DNA of 40,243 bases, from the NCBI GenBank assembly GCA_016932965.1, contig JAFGBW010000129.1:1-40243 (forward strand), in the 5' to 3' direction. A model generated the notes under the pieces. That model made no database searches. It was not told the DNA's origin and saw only the letters and a program-made list of their open reading frames with translations. Position 1 is the first letter of the stretch. Each line of letters starts with the position of its first letter. This document shows positions 8,410 through 16,990 of this stretch, piece after piece. This DNA is from Candidatus Auribacterota bacterium (lineage in GTDB: Bacteria; Auribacterota; JAFGBW01). The translations under genes and the position numbers were made by a program.

Positions 8410-9015
8410 TCAGACGCGTTTTTTGAAAACAAAAAACACAAAGACGGCTGACAAAACACCGGTGAGATGGACAGATGGAACCAGGAAATGGGGTTCGTTC
8501 TCCATTGCGGCAAAAGATTGTCCGTGCGCCAGTTCCAATCCGATTATCGTGAGCGTTCCAAGCAAAATCATCACGTACAACCATCGCCAGGATGATTCTT
8601 CCTTAAAACTGTGAAGACATAAAAAAACAACAGTTGCCATTGTGACACCTGAAAGACCGCTGTAATACTGCACATTGTGATAAAAGAAGAAAACGACTGC
8701 AGAAATGAAAGTGGCGGAAACAAAATAAAGACTGATAAAAAAAGGGAATTTCTTTTTTTCAATGATGGTGCCGGCAATCACAAAAGGGATCACTCCGGTG
8801 AAAAACTGACGTAACGTGAAATGATCAAGATGACAGGTCCACAGCCTCCATATCTGTCCGACAAAAAGAGTGGTCCGGTTATAGACGGCATAATCATTAT
8901 AGCCCATCCATTTAACGACAGAGACAATCACACTGGCAACCGTTATCAAGACCGTGAAATTGGGAAAAATTTTCCTTTCAGGAGGTCTTCTGTCTTTTAG
9001 TTTTGGGATATCCAT
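8410..9015 (-). CDS. Rhombosortase-like rhomboid-family intramembrane serine protease
   Basis: A 201-residue membrane protein with about six helices. QIWRLWTCHLDHFTLRQF (54-71), YSGLSGV (118-124; candidate catalytic Ser122) and PSVHLTGV (180-187; candidate catalytic His183) fall in the order and spacing of the rhomboid Ser-His dyad. The short size, the CHLDH motif and the GLSGV context fit the rhombosortase subgroup, which processes proteins with a C-terminal GlyGly-CTERM signal. No GlyGly-CTERM protein is visible in this window, so the substrate must be elsewhere if that assignment is right. A generic rhomboid is the alternative. It converges with the MFS gene. Confidence 0.7.
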   Translation of the reverse strand: MDIPKLKDRRPPERKIFPNFTVLITVASVIVSVVKWMGYNDYAVYNRTTLFVGQIWRLWTCHLDHFTLRQFFTGVIPFVIAGTIIEKKKFPFFISLYFVSATFISAVVFFFYHNVQYYSGLSGVTMATVVFLCLHSFKEESSWRWLYVMILLGTLTIIGLELAHGQSFAAMENEPHFLVPSVHLTGVLSAVFVFFVFKKRV

Positions 9016-9062
9016 ATTTTATTTATCTCATTTTTTATGATAAAACGCGATAGAAAAAGAAA

Positions 9063-9215
9063 CCACGCGCCAAGACGCTGAGTATTTTTTCCTGCTTAAA
9101 TCGTAATAAATCCTGTAAATCCAGTTGATGTCTAAAAAATTCCTTCCCGCTCCTTTGCGCCTTAGCGGGAGTTATCTTAATTCTAGATTCTCAATTCAAT
9201 CTCTCTCTGCGCGAG
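9063..9215. repeat. Degenerate palindromic element, gcgccaagacgc type (E2)
   Basis: The left word ccacgcgccaagacgctgag (9063-9082) aligns with the reverse complement of 9153-9169 (ctttgcgccttagcggg) at about 12 of 17 positions. A 6-bp stem CCCGCT/AGCGGG (9146-9151, 9164-9169) sits inside the right arm. A further word, ctctgcgcgag (9205-9215), matches the right end of the element at 25722-25931. This fills half of the 320-base gap before glyS; the remainder is AT-rich with no gene that I can support. Confidence 0.5.
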
Positions 9216-9336
9216 TCATGTATCAAATCATATTCATCACATCCATAGTAACACTATTTTTTATACTAACGATCTTGCTTAATCCCAGCAGGTATTGTAA
9301 AAGAAAGCGTTAAAAAAATTCCAACTGCGAGGAGTT

Positions 9337-10710
9337 ATGGCAAAAGATTTATTGAAAGACATTGTCGCCTTGTGTAAACGGAGAGGCTTCATTTTTCCGG
9401 GGTCTGAAATATACGGCGGACTGGCCAATACATGGGATTACGGTCCCATGGGAGCGGAACTTAAAAATAATGTAAAAAGAGAATGGTGGAAATATTTCAT
9501 CCAAGCCAGGCCGGATATGGTGGGGCTGGATTCTTCCATTTTAATGCACCCGAAAACCTGGATCGCTTCAGGCCATGTGGAGGGATTTTCAGACCCATTG
9601 GTTGAATGTCTTGCCTGTAAAAAACGATTCCGGGGAGATCAGCTCCTGGAGGAACAGGTAAAGATATCCGCTGTCGGAATGGGGCTGCCGGAAATCGGCA
9701 AAACTATCAAGGAAAAGGGGGTAAAATGCCCCGAATGCGGCCATGATAAACTGGCTGAACCGAAAAAGTTCAATCTCATGTTTTCCACTCAGATGGGGGC
9801 GGTGGAGGGTGAAAGCCTGACCGTATATCTTCGCCCTGAAACAGCCCAGGGGATTTTCGTCAATTTCAACAATGTTCTCAATTCTACCCGGATCAAACTT
9901 CCTTTCGGCATCGGACAGACCGGCAAATCATTCAGGAATGAAATCACTCCGAAACAGTTTATTTTCAGAACCCGTGAGTTCGAGCAGATGGAGATTGAAT
10001 ATTTCGTCAAACCCGGAACAGAGGATGCCTCTTTCCAGGAATGGGTCGAGTACTCGAAAAACTGGTTTTTCCAACTGGGAATCCAGCCGAAGAATCTGGC
10101 CATGCGCGAGCATGATCCCAAGGAACTGGCCTTTTATTCCAAAAGAACCGTGGATCTGGAATACCGCTTTCCATGGGGATTTGGAGAACTGGTCGGAATC
10201 GCGTCCAGGACCGATTATGATTTAAAGCAGCATAACCTCTATGCCGAGGAAAAACTCGAATACCAGGACCAGATCACAAACGAAAAATTCATTCCTTATG
10301 TGATTGAGCCTTCCTTTGGCGTGGACCGGGCTGTTTTGACTTTTCTGTTAGAGGCTTACCAGGAGGAAAAACTCGAGGAACGGACCCGAACGGTTTTAAA
10401 ATTACACCCGCGTCTTGCTCCGGTAAAAATCGGCATTTTCGCACTCAAACGGAACGCGCCGGAACTGATTGAAATTTCCAGCTCCCTGTTTAGGGATTTT
10501 TGTCCCTTATGGAATGTGCAGCTCGACAACAGCGGCAATATCGGAAAAGCTTACAGCCGTCAGGATGAAATAGGCACCCCTTTTTGCGTCACCGTGGATT
10601 TTCAAACTCTCAGCGACAAAACGGTGACCGTACGCAGCCGGGATTCCATGCAGCAGGAAAGAATCTCTTTAGATCAGATCAAAAACTATTTCCGGGAAAA
10701 CCTGGATTGA
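9337..10710 (+). CDS. glyS: Glycyl-tRNA synthetase (alpha2 type)
   Basis: A 457-residue class II synthetase of the homodimeric type that charges tRNA-Gly. The N-terminal FIFPGSEIYGGLANTWDYGP is diagnostic. A zinc-like cluster is visible as CLACKKRF (about 89-96) and CPECGHD (about 131-137). Class II motif 2 (SFRNEITPKQ, F-RTREFEQMEIE) and motif 3 (PSFGVDRAV) are intact, followed by the anticodon-binding domain (about 355-455). A strong AGGAG precedes the ATG. The alpha2-beta2 type (glyQ/glyS) of most Proteobacteria is not what is seen here. It converges with the beta-propeller gene. Confidence 0.96.
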   Translation: MAKDLLKDIVALCKRRGFIFPGSEIYGGLANTWDYGPMGAELKNNVKREWWKYFIQARPDMVGLDSSILMHPKTWIASGHVEGFSDPLVECLACKKRFRGDQLLEEQVKISAVGMGLPEIGKTIKEKGVKCPECGHDKLAEPKKFNLMFSTQMGAVEGESLTVYLRPETAQGIFVNFNNVLNSTRIKLPFGIGQTGKSFRNEITPKQFIFRTREFEQMEIEYFVKPGTEDASFQEWVEYSKNWFFQLGIQPKNLAMREHDPKELAFYSKRTVDLEYRFPWGFGELVGIASRTDYDLKQHNLYAEEKLEYQDQITNEKFIPYVIEPSFGVDRAVLTFLLEAYQEEKLEERTRTVLKLHPRLAPVKIGIFALKRNAPELIEISSSLFRDFCPLWNVQLDNSGNIGKAYSRQDEIGTPFCVTVDFQTLSDKTVTVRSRDSMQQERISLDQIKNYFRENLD

Positions 10711-10722
10711 CCATCATCCGAA

Positions 10723-11703
10723 TCAACAGATTCCGCGGATCACAAAGCAGTTTTCGATATCCGTTCCTTCATCCCAGTCCTTCTTTCTCTTTTTGATCCA
10801 TAACCGGCCTTTTCTCTGCTTGTTCCAGCCTGCAGCATAGAGATTGCCCTCCAAATCGCAAAAAAGAGTATACAGGGCAAGGCAATCTTTTAATTCCACG
10901 GCGTTCCAGAATCCGCCGGAATTTTCCCAGATCACCTTGTTTTCATTGCCTGCCCCCCCGAAATAGACCGTTCCATCTTTGGCCGTTATGGAAGTGTAGA
11001 TCCCCACTGAAAATTTCAAGGGGTTGCCTGCTGTCCAGGCTTCTCCTTTGAATTCCCATTCTCCTCCGGATAAATCATTCTTCTTGCCGCCCGCAAAAAT
11101 ACTGTTTCCTGAAATAGTCAGGGTATTGATTTCCTTTGCCTGATTCAAATTAGTGCCGTGATTCCATTCTCCCTGGTTTTTGATCCAGACTTTGCCGTGC
11201 GTTCCCATTAGACCGCCTGCAAAAATACGGTCCTTGTCATCCACAGCCAGACTGTAAATAACAGAGGAATTCATGAGGATTTGAGGTTGTCCCCAGTCAC
11301 TGTCGCCTTTTTTTTCCCAGAAAGCGCCGCCTAGATTCACATGCGTTCCGGCGCAGTAAAGCGCATCCTCTTTTTCAGAGTAAGCCAGGGCGTAAATCAT
11401 CCTCGATTCAGGAGGACGAGTCAATGTCGTCTCCCCTTTTTCTCTGTTTTTCATCCAGACCGCTCCCTCATCGTCTTTGCATCCGCCAAAACAGAAATCC
11501 GTTCTATTCTGAAGACAGCAGAACACTTCAGCCTGATTGGAAATGATTTCACCCTTCCCGGCTTTTCCTTTTTTGTTCAATATCCAGTAAGCTGCGTCCA
11601 GCGGCATTTGCCTGCCTGTCAGCATGACTTCTGAAAACGCCATGGTTCCATAAAGAAAACATCCTGCCAGAAATATTATTTTTTTCATGTTTTGCTTTTT
11701 CAT
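10723..11703 (-). CDS. Secreted six-repeat beta-propeller-like protein
   Basis: A 326-residue protein with an N-terminal signal peptide (cleavage probably after MAFS, about residue 24). The body has about six repeats of 40-48 residues. Each pairs a Y/F-x-A/G-G segment with a following W-centred strand: FCFGGC...AVWMKN, YCAGTH...AFWEKK, FAGGLMG...VWIKN, FAGGKKN...GEWEFK, YFGGAGN...VIWEN and YAAGWNK...RLWIKK. This is typical of beta-propellers. Its ATG overlaps the argS stop in TAATG, so it is translated from the argS message. There is no obvious link to arginyl-tRNA synthesis. The role is unknown; periplasmic or surface location is inferred. Confidence 0.7.
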   Translation of the reverse strand: MKKQNMKKIIFLAGCFLYGTMAFSEVMLTGRQMPLDAAYWILNKKGKAGKGEIISNQAEVFCCLQNRTDFCFGGCKDDEGAVWMKNREKGETTLTRPPESRMIYALAYSEKEDALYCAGTHVNLGGAFWEKKGDSDWGQPQILMNSSVIYSLAVDDKDRIFAGGLMGTHGKVWIKNQGEWNHGTNLNQAKEINTLTISGNSIFAGGKKNDLSGGEWEFKGEAWTAGNPLKFSVGIYTSITAKDGTVYFGGAGNENKVIWENSGGFWNAVELKDCLALYTLFCDLEGNLYAAGWNKQRKGRLWIKKRKKDWDEGTDIENCFVIRGIC

Positions 11704-13373
11704 TACATCCTCTCCGGTATACTGATTCCCAATAAATTTAATCCGTTATTGATCACCTGTTGAAAGCATCGGCACACTATTAATTTCTGAACGGTCATCT
11801 CAACATTCTCGGAAATGACCTTATTCCCGCTGGAATAATATTCTTGGAAAAATCCGGCCGTTTCTTCAAGAAAATTAGCTACTTTGTGGACTTCAAAATG
11901 GACGGCAGCTTCTCCCACCACCTCCGGAAACCGGCATATCATTTTAAGAAGAAATTTTTCAGCATCCCCGATACAAGACGCGTCAAAGGATACATCCGTT
12001 CGGCCGTAAAGCGGATTTTTCTCAAGGGCTTTTTTCAACATGCTGGATATCCTGGCAGAGGCATACTGAACATAAAAGACCGGATTATCCGGTGTCTGTT
12101 TTTTGGCCAGCTCCAGATCAAAATCTAAAGGACTGTCCATTTTTCGGCGGACAAAAAAATAACGGGCAGCGTCCGTTCCCACTTCCTCCAGCAATTCACG
12201 CAGCGTCACATATACTCCGCTTCTCTTTCCCATTTTCAACTGCTCTTGTCCGCGATAGAGTGTGACAAGCTGAATGATTAAAAATTGGATTTGATCGGGT
12301 TGATAACCCAAAGCCTCCACTGCCGCTTTCATCCTTGGAATATAACCATGATGATCCGGCCCAACTAAATTAACCAGCAAATCAACCCCTCTTTGCAGCT
12401 TATCCAGATGATAAGCTATATCAGAGGTCAAATAAGTGTATTCCCCGTCGGTTTTTATGAGAACCCTGTCCTTGTCATCTTTCCAGCGGGAAGAGGCAAA
12501 CCATAAGGCGCCATCCTGTTCATAGCTGTGTCCTTTTTCTTTTAAATCATTCAAGCAAGTCTGGATCTTGTCAGAAGAAAGAAGACTTTTCTCGCTGAAA
12601 AAACGATCAAATTGAACCCTGAAATCAGCCAGGTCCTTGATAATCTGCTGAAGCATTTTTTCAGCGGCTTCATGTTTAAAAAATTCCGCTCCCTCTTCGG
12701 CTAAGAGATTCTCCTTTTGCCTGCCGTATTTTTCAGCCATTTCATCTGCGATGATTTTGATGTAATCTCCCTGATAACCGTCTTCCGGGAAGGTGACATC
12801 CTTGCCGAATTTCTCCAGATACCGGCAAAAAACCGATTTCCCTAACAGCGTGACCTGGTTACCCCTGTCATTATTGTAATACTCCCTGTGAACCTTGGCC
12901 CCTGAGGCAGAAAGGACCCGGGCCAGGCAGTCACCGACCGCAGCCTGTCTCGCATGAGCTATCGTCAAAGGACCTGTTGGATTGGCACTGACAAACTCCA
13001 TTAAAATGCTTTTCCCGGCCAGGAAATGATTTTGTCCAAAATGCTCCTTCTGTTCCCGTATGGTGGAAACAATGCGTCCAACCATGTTGTCCGAGTAGGT
13101 AAAATTGATGAATCCCGGGCCTTCCACCCTGATAGAGGAAAAAATCTCCTGAATATCCGCGTCTGCCTCCAATACTTCAACGAAGACGGAAGCAAGCTCT
13201 CTCGGTTTTTTTTTCAGTTCTTTACTGAGTTTCATGGCCAGGTTCAGGCTCAGGTCCCCGAATTCCTTAGGAGGGAAAGAAAATTCTACATGCCGTGCTT
13301 CAATAGGAACACCGTCGCATTTCTTCAAGGTCCGTGATATCAGGGATTGAAGTCCTTCCAGAAGGGTTTTCAT
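11703..13373 (-). CDS. argS: Arginyl-tRNA synthetase
   Basis: A 556-residue class I synthetase that charges tRNA-Arg. The N-terminal Add-1-type domain (about 1-110) is followed by SANPTGPLTIAHARQ with the HIGH-like signature, YYNNDRGNQ, DIAYHLDKL, GPDHHGY and a degenerate KMSKS, KMGKRSG. The C-terminal DALR anticodon domain (about 430-556) ends with the usual I-x-x-R-M. The start overlaps the end of rsfS by 4 nt (ATGA), and its stop overlaps the start of the beta-propeller gene, so three genes are read as one leftward unit. Confidence 0.96.
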   Translation of the reverse strand: MKTLLEGLQSLISRTLKKCDGVPIEARHVEFSFPPKEFGDLSLNLAMKLSKELKKKPRELASVFVEVLEADADIQEIFSSIRVEGPGFINFTYSDNMVGRIVSTIREQKEHFGQNHFLAGKSILMEFVSANPTGPLTIAHARQAAVGDCLARVLSASGAKVHREYYNNDRGNQVTLLGKSVFCRYLEKFGKDVTFPEDGYQGDYIKIIADEMAEKYGRQKENLLAEEGAEFFKHEAAEKMLQQIIKDLADFRVQFDRFFSEKSLLSSDKIQTCLNDLKEKGHSYEQDGALWFASSRWKDDKDRVLIKTDGEYTYLTSDIAYHLDKLQRGVDLLVNLVGPDHHGYIPRMKAAVEALGYQPDQIQFLIIQLVTLYRGQEQLKMGKRSGVYVTLRELLEEVGTDAARYFFVRRKMDSPLDFDLELAKKQTPDNPVFYVQYASARISSMLKKALEKNPLYGRTDVSFDASCIGDAEKFLLKMICRFPEVVGEAAVHFEVHKVANFLEETAGFFQEYYSSGNKVISENVEMTVQKLIVCRCFQQVINNGLNLLGISIPERM

Positions 13374-13846
13374 ATCTCATCCTCGTCATCAAACGCTGTC
13401 CTGATTCTTCTTTTTCTGATTTGATCTTTTTTCTCCCCCCATAAGCTTTCCAGATCATAAAGATCCCTCAAATCATTGAGAAATGCATGAACAATGACAT
13501 CTCCATAATCCATCACCACCCATTCACATTCAGGCATGCCGTCTATATGAAAAGGCTTTCTGGAAAATTGTTCCCTGATTTGTTTCTCGATCTCATTGAC
13601 AACGCTTTTTATCTGGCGCTCATTTTTACAGCTTAAGATAATAAAATAATCTGCAATGCCGTCTTTGAGTCTGATCTTGACAATATCGGCGGCCTGCTTT
13701 TCTTCTGCGGCAGACATGATTTTCCCTATAAACGGAAGGATTGAAGAGCCAGGAGTTTTCTCTCTTTTTATCCTCCCGGGTTTAATTTTCACTTTTGATT
13801 TTTGCATCCTTGCCCCTGATCGAGGTTTTTTATTCCATTCAGCCAT
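13370..13846 (-). CDS. rsfS: Ribosome silencing factor RsfS (Iojap family)
   Basis: A 158-residue protein. The Iojap/DUF143 domain covers about 40-140: AADIVKIRLKDGIADYFII, then GMPECEWVVMDYGDVIVHAF, then YDLESLWG. RsfS binds uL14 and keeps the large subunit from joining the small one when nutrients are short. A basic extension of about 35 residues (KKPRSGARMQKSKVKIKP) precedes the domain and is longer than usual. No later ATG fits better. Coupling to argS by ATGA overlap is visible. Confidence 0.9.
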   Translation of the reverse strand: MAEWNKKPRSGARMQKSKVKIKPGRIKREKTPGSSILPFIGKIMSAAEEKQAADIVKIRLKDGIADYFIILSCKNERQIKSVVNEIEKQIREQFSRKPFHIDGMPECEWVVMDYGDVIVHAFLNDLRDLYDLESLWGEKKDQIRKRRIRTAFDDEDEI

Positions 13847-13966
13847 TCATGATGGACATTTTAAAAAATAAAATTAAAACATGATAACGTATTTTATTGA
13901 AACAATCCGCTTAAATAGAAATGCCTAACAGAATGAACCGTGTTTGTAAAGTTTCTGTTCCCTGAA

Positions 13967-14707
13967 TCAATAAAAAACCTTCATGAGCGTCAGACCTTGA
14001 GGAGGAAGATTTCTGGCTGCGGACCCTCTGGCTCTGTCTTTAAGAATAGCAGGAATATCAAGGGATTTCCCGCGCCCGATCTCCAAAAGGGTTCCGCAAA
14101 TCCCCCTGACCATCTTATATAAAAAACTCACTCCGGTCACATCAATGACGAGTAAAGGATAACGTTCTGTAATCGCGATGGTGTCAATCGTTCTGATCTT
14201 ATTTTCATCCTTTCTGCCTGCGTTTGACGCAAAAGAAGTGAAATCATGGGTCCCCTCAATCTGTCTGGCAGCCGTAATCATGGATTCCAGATCGATTTTT
14301 TTATCACCTAACCAGTAGATGGTTTCACTCTCAAAAACCGGTTTTTCCTTTGAAATCCATATGCGATATTGATAATGCTTCCCTTGGGCGTTTTTTCTGG
14401 CATGAAAATCCAAAGGCACTTCCTGAACCTTTTTAATATAGATATCCACAGGCAGCCTTTTGTTCAGGGCATGATGGATCACCTCTGTTTCCTTCTGGGA
14501 TGTGGTATGAAAATTCCCTGTCTGGCCCAAGGCATGCACGCCTGCGTCGGTGCGGGAAGCGCCGAATAAAACAACACCATGATTCAGCAGAACTGACAGA
14601 TGTTTTTGAATTTCTCCCTGAACAGTGATCTTGTCTTTCTGGATCTGCCAGCCGTGATAATGCGTCCCTTTATACGCTATGACCAGTTTGATGTTTCTTG
14701 TTTCCAT
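13967..14707 (-). CDS. truA: tRNA pseudouridine(38-40) synthase TruA
   Basis: A 246-residue enzyme that makes pseudouridine in the anticodon stem-loop. The N-terminal IAYKGTHYHGWQ and catalytic SRTDAGVHALGQ (catalytic Asp in the RTDAG motif) are intact, as are the RKNAQGKHYQYRI and FLYKMVRGICGTLLEIG segments. Length is normal. It lies 120 nt upstream of rsfS on the same strand, so it may share the leftward transcript. Confidence 0.95.
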   Translation of the reverse strand: METRNIKLVIAYKGTHYHGWQIQKDKITVQGEIQKHLSVLLNHGVVLFGASRTDAGVHALGQTGNFHTTSQKETEVIHHALNKRLPVDIYIKKVQEVPLDFHARKNAQGKHYQYRIWISKEKPVFESETIYWLGDKKIDLESMITAARQIEGTHDFTSFASNAGRKDENKIRTIDTIAITERYPLLVIDVTGVSFLYKMVRGICGTLLEIGRGKSLDIPAILKDRARGSAARNLPPQGLTLMKVFY

Positions 14708-14909
14708 GATGAAGTCCCAAGTTACTATAAATCATTGTTGCTTATGGAGCAGAATCAAGTAAAAAGATCAATTATTTTTAACAACGAAATACTCAGAACA
14801 CACGAAAATTCATATCCAGATATAAAATTCTCTTGCAAGTCCCTGTAAAAATAACACAATTAAGCTATTATCGGACATGGGATAAGAAGCAAGTATACGA
14901 AAATAAGTT

Positions 14910-14937
14910 TTGATAATTTTGTGAATATTTTTATTAT
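14910..14937 (+). promoter_or_regulatory. Candidate sigma70 promoter for the SWIB gene
   Basis: TTGATA (14910-14915), a 16-base spacer and TATTAT (14932-14937). This lies in the 357-base AT-rich gap between truA and the SWIB gene. The leader would be about 120 nt. The rest of that gap shows no further gene or strong structure. Confidence 0.4.
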
Positions 14938-15064
14938 ATAGCCTCATTCCTGGATATTGAATGCTCAATATTTGAGGGAGGTATTCACAAAGTGATAACA
15001 CGAGGAATACTGAAAAAATGGAAAAAGGAAGAAACAAGTAGAAAATCAAAAAAAGGAACACGCC

Positions 15065-15340
15065 ATGCCAACAAAAAAGAAATCGGCACGTAAAGCAAAT
15101 CCCGCATTCATGAAGCCACTTCAACCCAGTTCAGCTCTGTCCGCCATAGTAGGATCCAAGCCTATACCCAGAACTGAAATCGTCAAAAAAATGTGGGACT
15201 ATATTAAGAAAAACAAGCTTCAGGACGCAAAAAATAAAAGAATGATCAATGCCGATGACAAATTAAAGGGTATTTTTGACGGCAAGAAACAGGTTTCCAT
15301 GTTTGATATGACTAAAATGGTGAATAAGCATTTAAAATAA
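15065..15340 (+). CDS. Stand-alone SWIB/MDM2-domain protein
   Basis: A 91-residue basic protein. A Lys-rich head (PTKKKSARKANP) is followed by a SWIB domain (about 20-90) with LSAIVGSKPIPRTEIVKKMWDYIKKN split across the first helices, then NADDKLKGIFDGKKQVSMFDMTKMVNKHL. In eukaryotes SWIB is part of SWI/SNF chromatin remodelers. In bacteria it is best known from chlamydiae (alone or fused to topoisomerase) and appears in several environmental phyla; its bacterial role is not settled, though a nucleoid role is plausible. It has its own AAAGGA ribosome site and a strong terminator, so it is monocistronic. Confidence 0.9.
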   Translation: MPTKKKSARKANPAFMKPLQPSSALSAIVGSKPIPRTEIVKKMWDYIKKNKLQDAKNKRMINADDKLKGIFDGKKQVSMFDMTKMVNKHLK

Positions 15341-15361
15341 TATTCACCGCAAATCAATCCT

Positions 15362-15398
15362 ATCCCCCTTCTTTGAAGACAAAGAAGGGGGATTTTTT
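15362..15398 (+). terminator. Rho-independent terminator of the SWIB gene
   Basis: A 14-bp perfect stem, ATCCCCCTTCTTTG (15362-15375) with CAAAGAAGGGGGAT (15380-15393), has a 4-base loop and ends in a T-run through 15398. The T-run overlaps the stop region of the convergent exonuclease gene. Confidence 0.92.
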
Positions 15399-16179
15399 AT
15401 TCAATCGGCTTGACCGGCAAAGGTTCACCGTTTAAGGCTTTCTGAACCAGAGCTTTGATATCCCCCGGGAAATCACCGGTTAAGATCCACCGGCAGAAAG
15501 CCTTTTGCTCTTCAGCCAGTCTCTTTAATGGAGTGCCTTTTGTCTTGGCAAAATTGCAGATGATTTCGCCGTTTTCCCCCCAGATGAAATGGTAGCTGCT
15601 GCCGACCCAGGAAGGATCAACCGGATAACAGTATAACCCTAACGCTTTGGGCTCATTCGGAAGATCAGGAAACTGCTTGATTTGGGCGGAGAGCACCTCA
15701 TAGGTGGCATTGATATCCAGGAGGGCATTATGTGCTCCGGCTAATTCTTTTCCGCAGAAATGTTTGTAAGCATGTTTAAGGGTTTTAGGATCCAATTTTT
15801 TCCAAATGGAAAAGGGATCCAAAAGAATCGTGTTTCTGAGATTGGGAGGAATTCTATCGCAGCGCAGCAGCTCGTTAGAAAGGATTTTCATATCGAAAAT
15901 GATATTATACCCGAAAATGACGGCATGGGATATTTTCTCGAGCACTAGGTCCGCAATATCAGGGAAAACAGGAGAAGAGACAACATCGGCATCATGGATC
16001 CCGTGAATATAGGAAGCGCTGGCCGGAATGGGAATCCGTGGATTGATCCTTTCTATATAATCCGGAAGCCTTTTTCCATATTCAAAGGTGATCAGGGCAA
16101 TTTCAACGATCCGGTCATTGAAACTGCTGCCGGTGGTTTCCAGATCTATGCCTACCAGACGGGGAATGGTTTCAAACAT
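15397..16179 (-). CDS. DnaQ-like DEDDh 3'-5' exonuclease
   Basis: A 260-residue protein. Exonuclease motif I is GIDLETTG (D12 and E14 region), motif II lies in GYNIIFDMKIL, and motif III is GAHNALLDINATY with the DEDDh-type His and final Asp. This is the nuclease fold of the DNA polymerase III epsilon subunit, RNase T and relatives. The C-terminal ~85 residues (YCYPVDPSWVGSSYHFIW...GDFPGDIKALV) form a small extra domain seen in other DnaQ-like orphans, perhaps a DUF3820-like module. It is separate from any polymerase gene, so it may act in repair or RNA turnover rather than as the replicative proofreader. Confidence 0.85.
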   Translation of the reverse strand: MFETIPRLVGIDLETTGSSFNDRIVEIALITFEYGKRLPDYIERINPRIPIPASASYIHGIHDADVVSSPVFPDIADLVLEKISHAVIFGYNIIFDMKILSNELLRCDRIPPNLRNTILLDPFSIWKKLDPKTLKHAYKHFCGKELAGAHNALLDINATYEVLSAQIKQFPDLPNEPKALGLYCYPVDPSWVGSSYHFIWGENGEIICNFAKTKGTPLKRLAEEQKAFCRWILTGDFPGDIKALVQKALNGEPLPVKPIE

Positions 16180-16308
16180 GACGAGGTTCTTTCAGAATGA
16201 CTTGTTATATTTTGGACATTTTTGTTCAAATGCAGTATTATGCACAAGGTAATTACAAAACCTTGATGATTTTGCAATGGAAATGATTCAACTGTTTTGG
16301 AGATATCC

Positions 16309-16836
16309 ATGCAGACTAAAAAAACGATGAAAAAAAGGGCCTTTACTCTTATTGAGATATTGGTGGTGATGGTTATTTTGGTTATTTTGGCAGGCCTTGC
16401 TCTGACTTCGTACAAGTCCGCAAAGCAAAAAGCTCAAAATGCCCAGTGTATTTCAAATATAAAGAGTCTCCATGAGGCCATGATGGTGTACCTGTCGGAG
16501 CGGTCAGCGGTCAATGAGAAGAATCCGCCTGTTATAACCGATCTTTTTTTAAAACAATATCTGGGAACAACACGCAATAAAATCCGATGTCCGATGCTGC
16601 CGGAAGGATCTTTTGGATATGCTGTCAACAGCAATCTGCTAAATGGTTCAAATGAACTGAAGGCCCTGATCGAACATATTCCTAATACCATGATATTGCT
16701 TTATGAAGTGGCCCAGGACGGAAACACCGTCCCTGCTTCCAGACATAATGGAAAGAGCTACGCGGTCAATGTGCTGGGAGAAATTCTTCTGGGTTTTGAT
16801 CCCACTTCCGAGGACTATATAGCAACCGGTTTATGA
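16309..16836 (+). CDS. Type II secretion/type IV pilus pseudopilin-like protein
   Basis: A 175-residue protein with a prepilin leader KKR-A|FTLIEILVVM. The residue before the cleavage point is Ala rather than Gly. One hydrophobic N-terminal helix (about 12-34) follows. The globular part ends with SRHNGKSYAVNVLGEILL, which resembles the RH-G-x-NV-F-DG-H pattern common at the end of PVC/Omnitrophota prepilins. The start is set by the ribosome site: GGAG at 16299-16302 lies 6 nt before the ATG at 16309, whereas a TTG at 16297 overlaps that site and should not be the start. No pilus or secretion machinery genes are adjacent. Confidence 0.85.
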   Translation: MQTKKTMKKRAFTLIEILVVMVILVILAGLALTSYKSAKQKAQNAQCISNIKSLHEAMMVYLSERSAVNEKNPPVITDLFLKQYLGTTRNKIRCPMLPEGSFGYAVNSNLLNGSNELKALIEHIPNTMILLYEVAQDGNTVPASRHNGKSYAVNVLGEILLGFDPTSEDYIATGL

Positions 16837-16849
16837 TTTATTTTACGTC

Positions 16850-16877
16850 TTGACGAAATCATCCTTGATTTTCTAAT
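16850..16877 (+). promoter_or_regulatory. Candidate promoter of the tRNA cluster
   Basis: TTGACG (16850-16855), a 16-base spacer and TCTAAT (16872-16877) sit just before tRNA-Thr at 16899. Confidence 0.35.
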
Positions 16878-16898
16878 GTTTATGATTTAAAACCCCTG

Positions 16899-16970
16899 GC
16901 TGGTGTAGCTCAATGGTAGAGCAATTGATTTGTAATCAATAGGTTGCGGGTTCGAATCCCATCACCAGCT
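16899..16970 (+). tRNA. tRNA-Thr (anticodon TGT)
   Basis: Acceptor GCTGGTG (16899-16905) pairs with CACCAGC (16963-16969). The anticodon stem ATTGA/TCAAT holds the loop TTTGTAA, and the T-loop is GGGTTCGAATCCC. The 3' CCA is not encoded; a T-run follows directly. Confidence 0.95.
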
Positions 16971-16990
16971 TTTTTATATATGGGTATACC

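Noticed and set aside
9125-9313. A 62-residue plus-strand frame before glyS.
   Set aside because: It lies across degenerate repeat sequence, has no family resemblance and no supporting ribosome site.
14810-15124. A 104-residue leftward frame overlapping the SWIB gene, rich in hydrophobic residues.
   Set aside because: It is antisense to a clear SWIB gene, has a Cys/Phe-rich composition typical of chance frames and no ribosome site.
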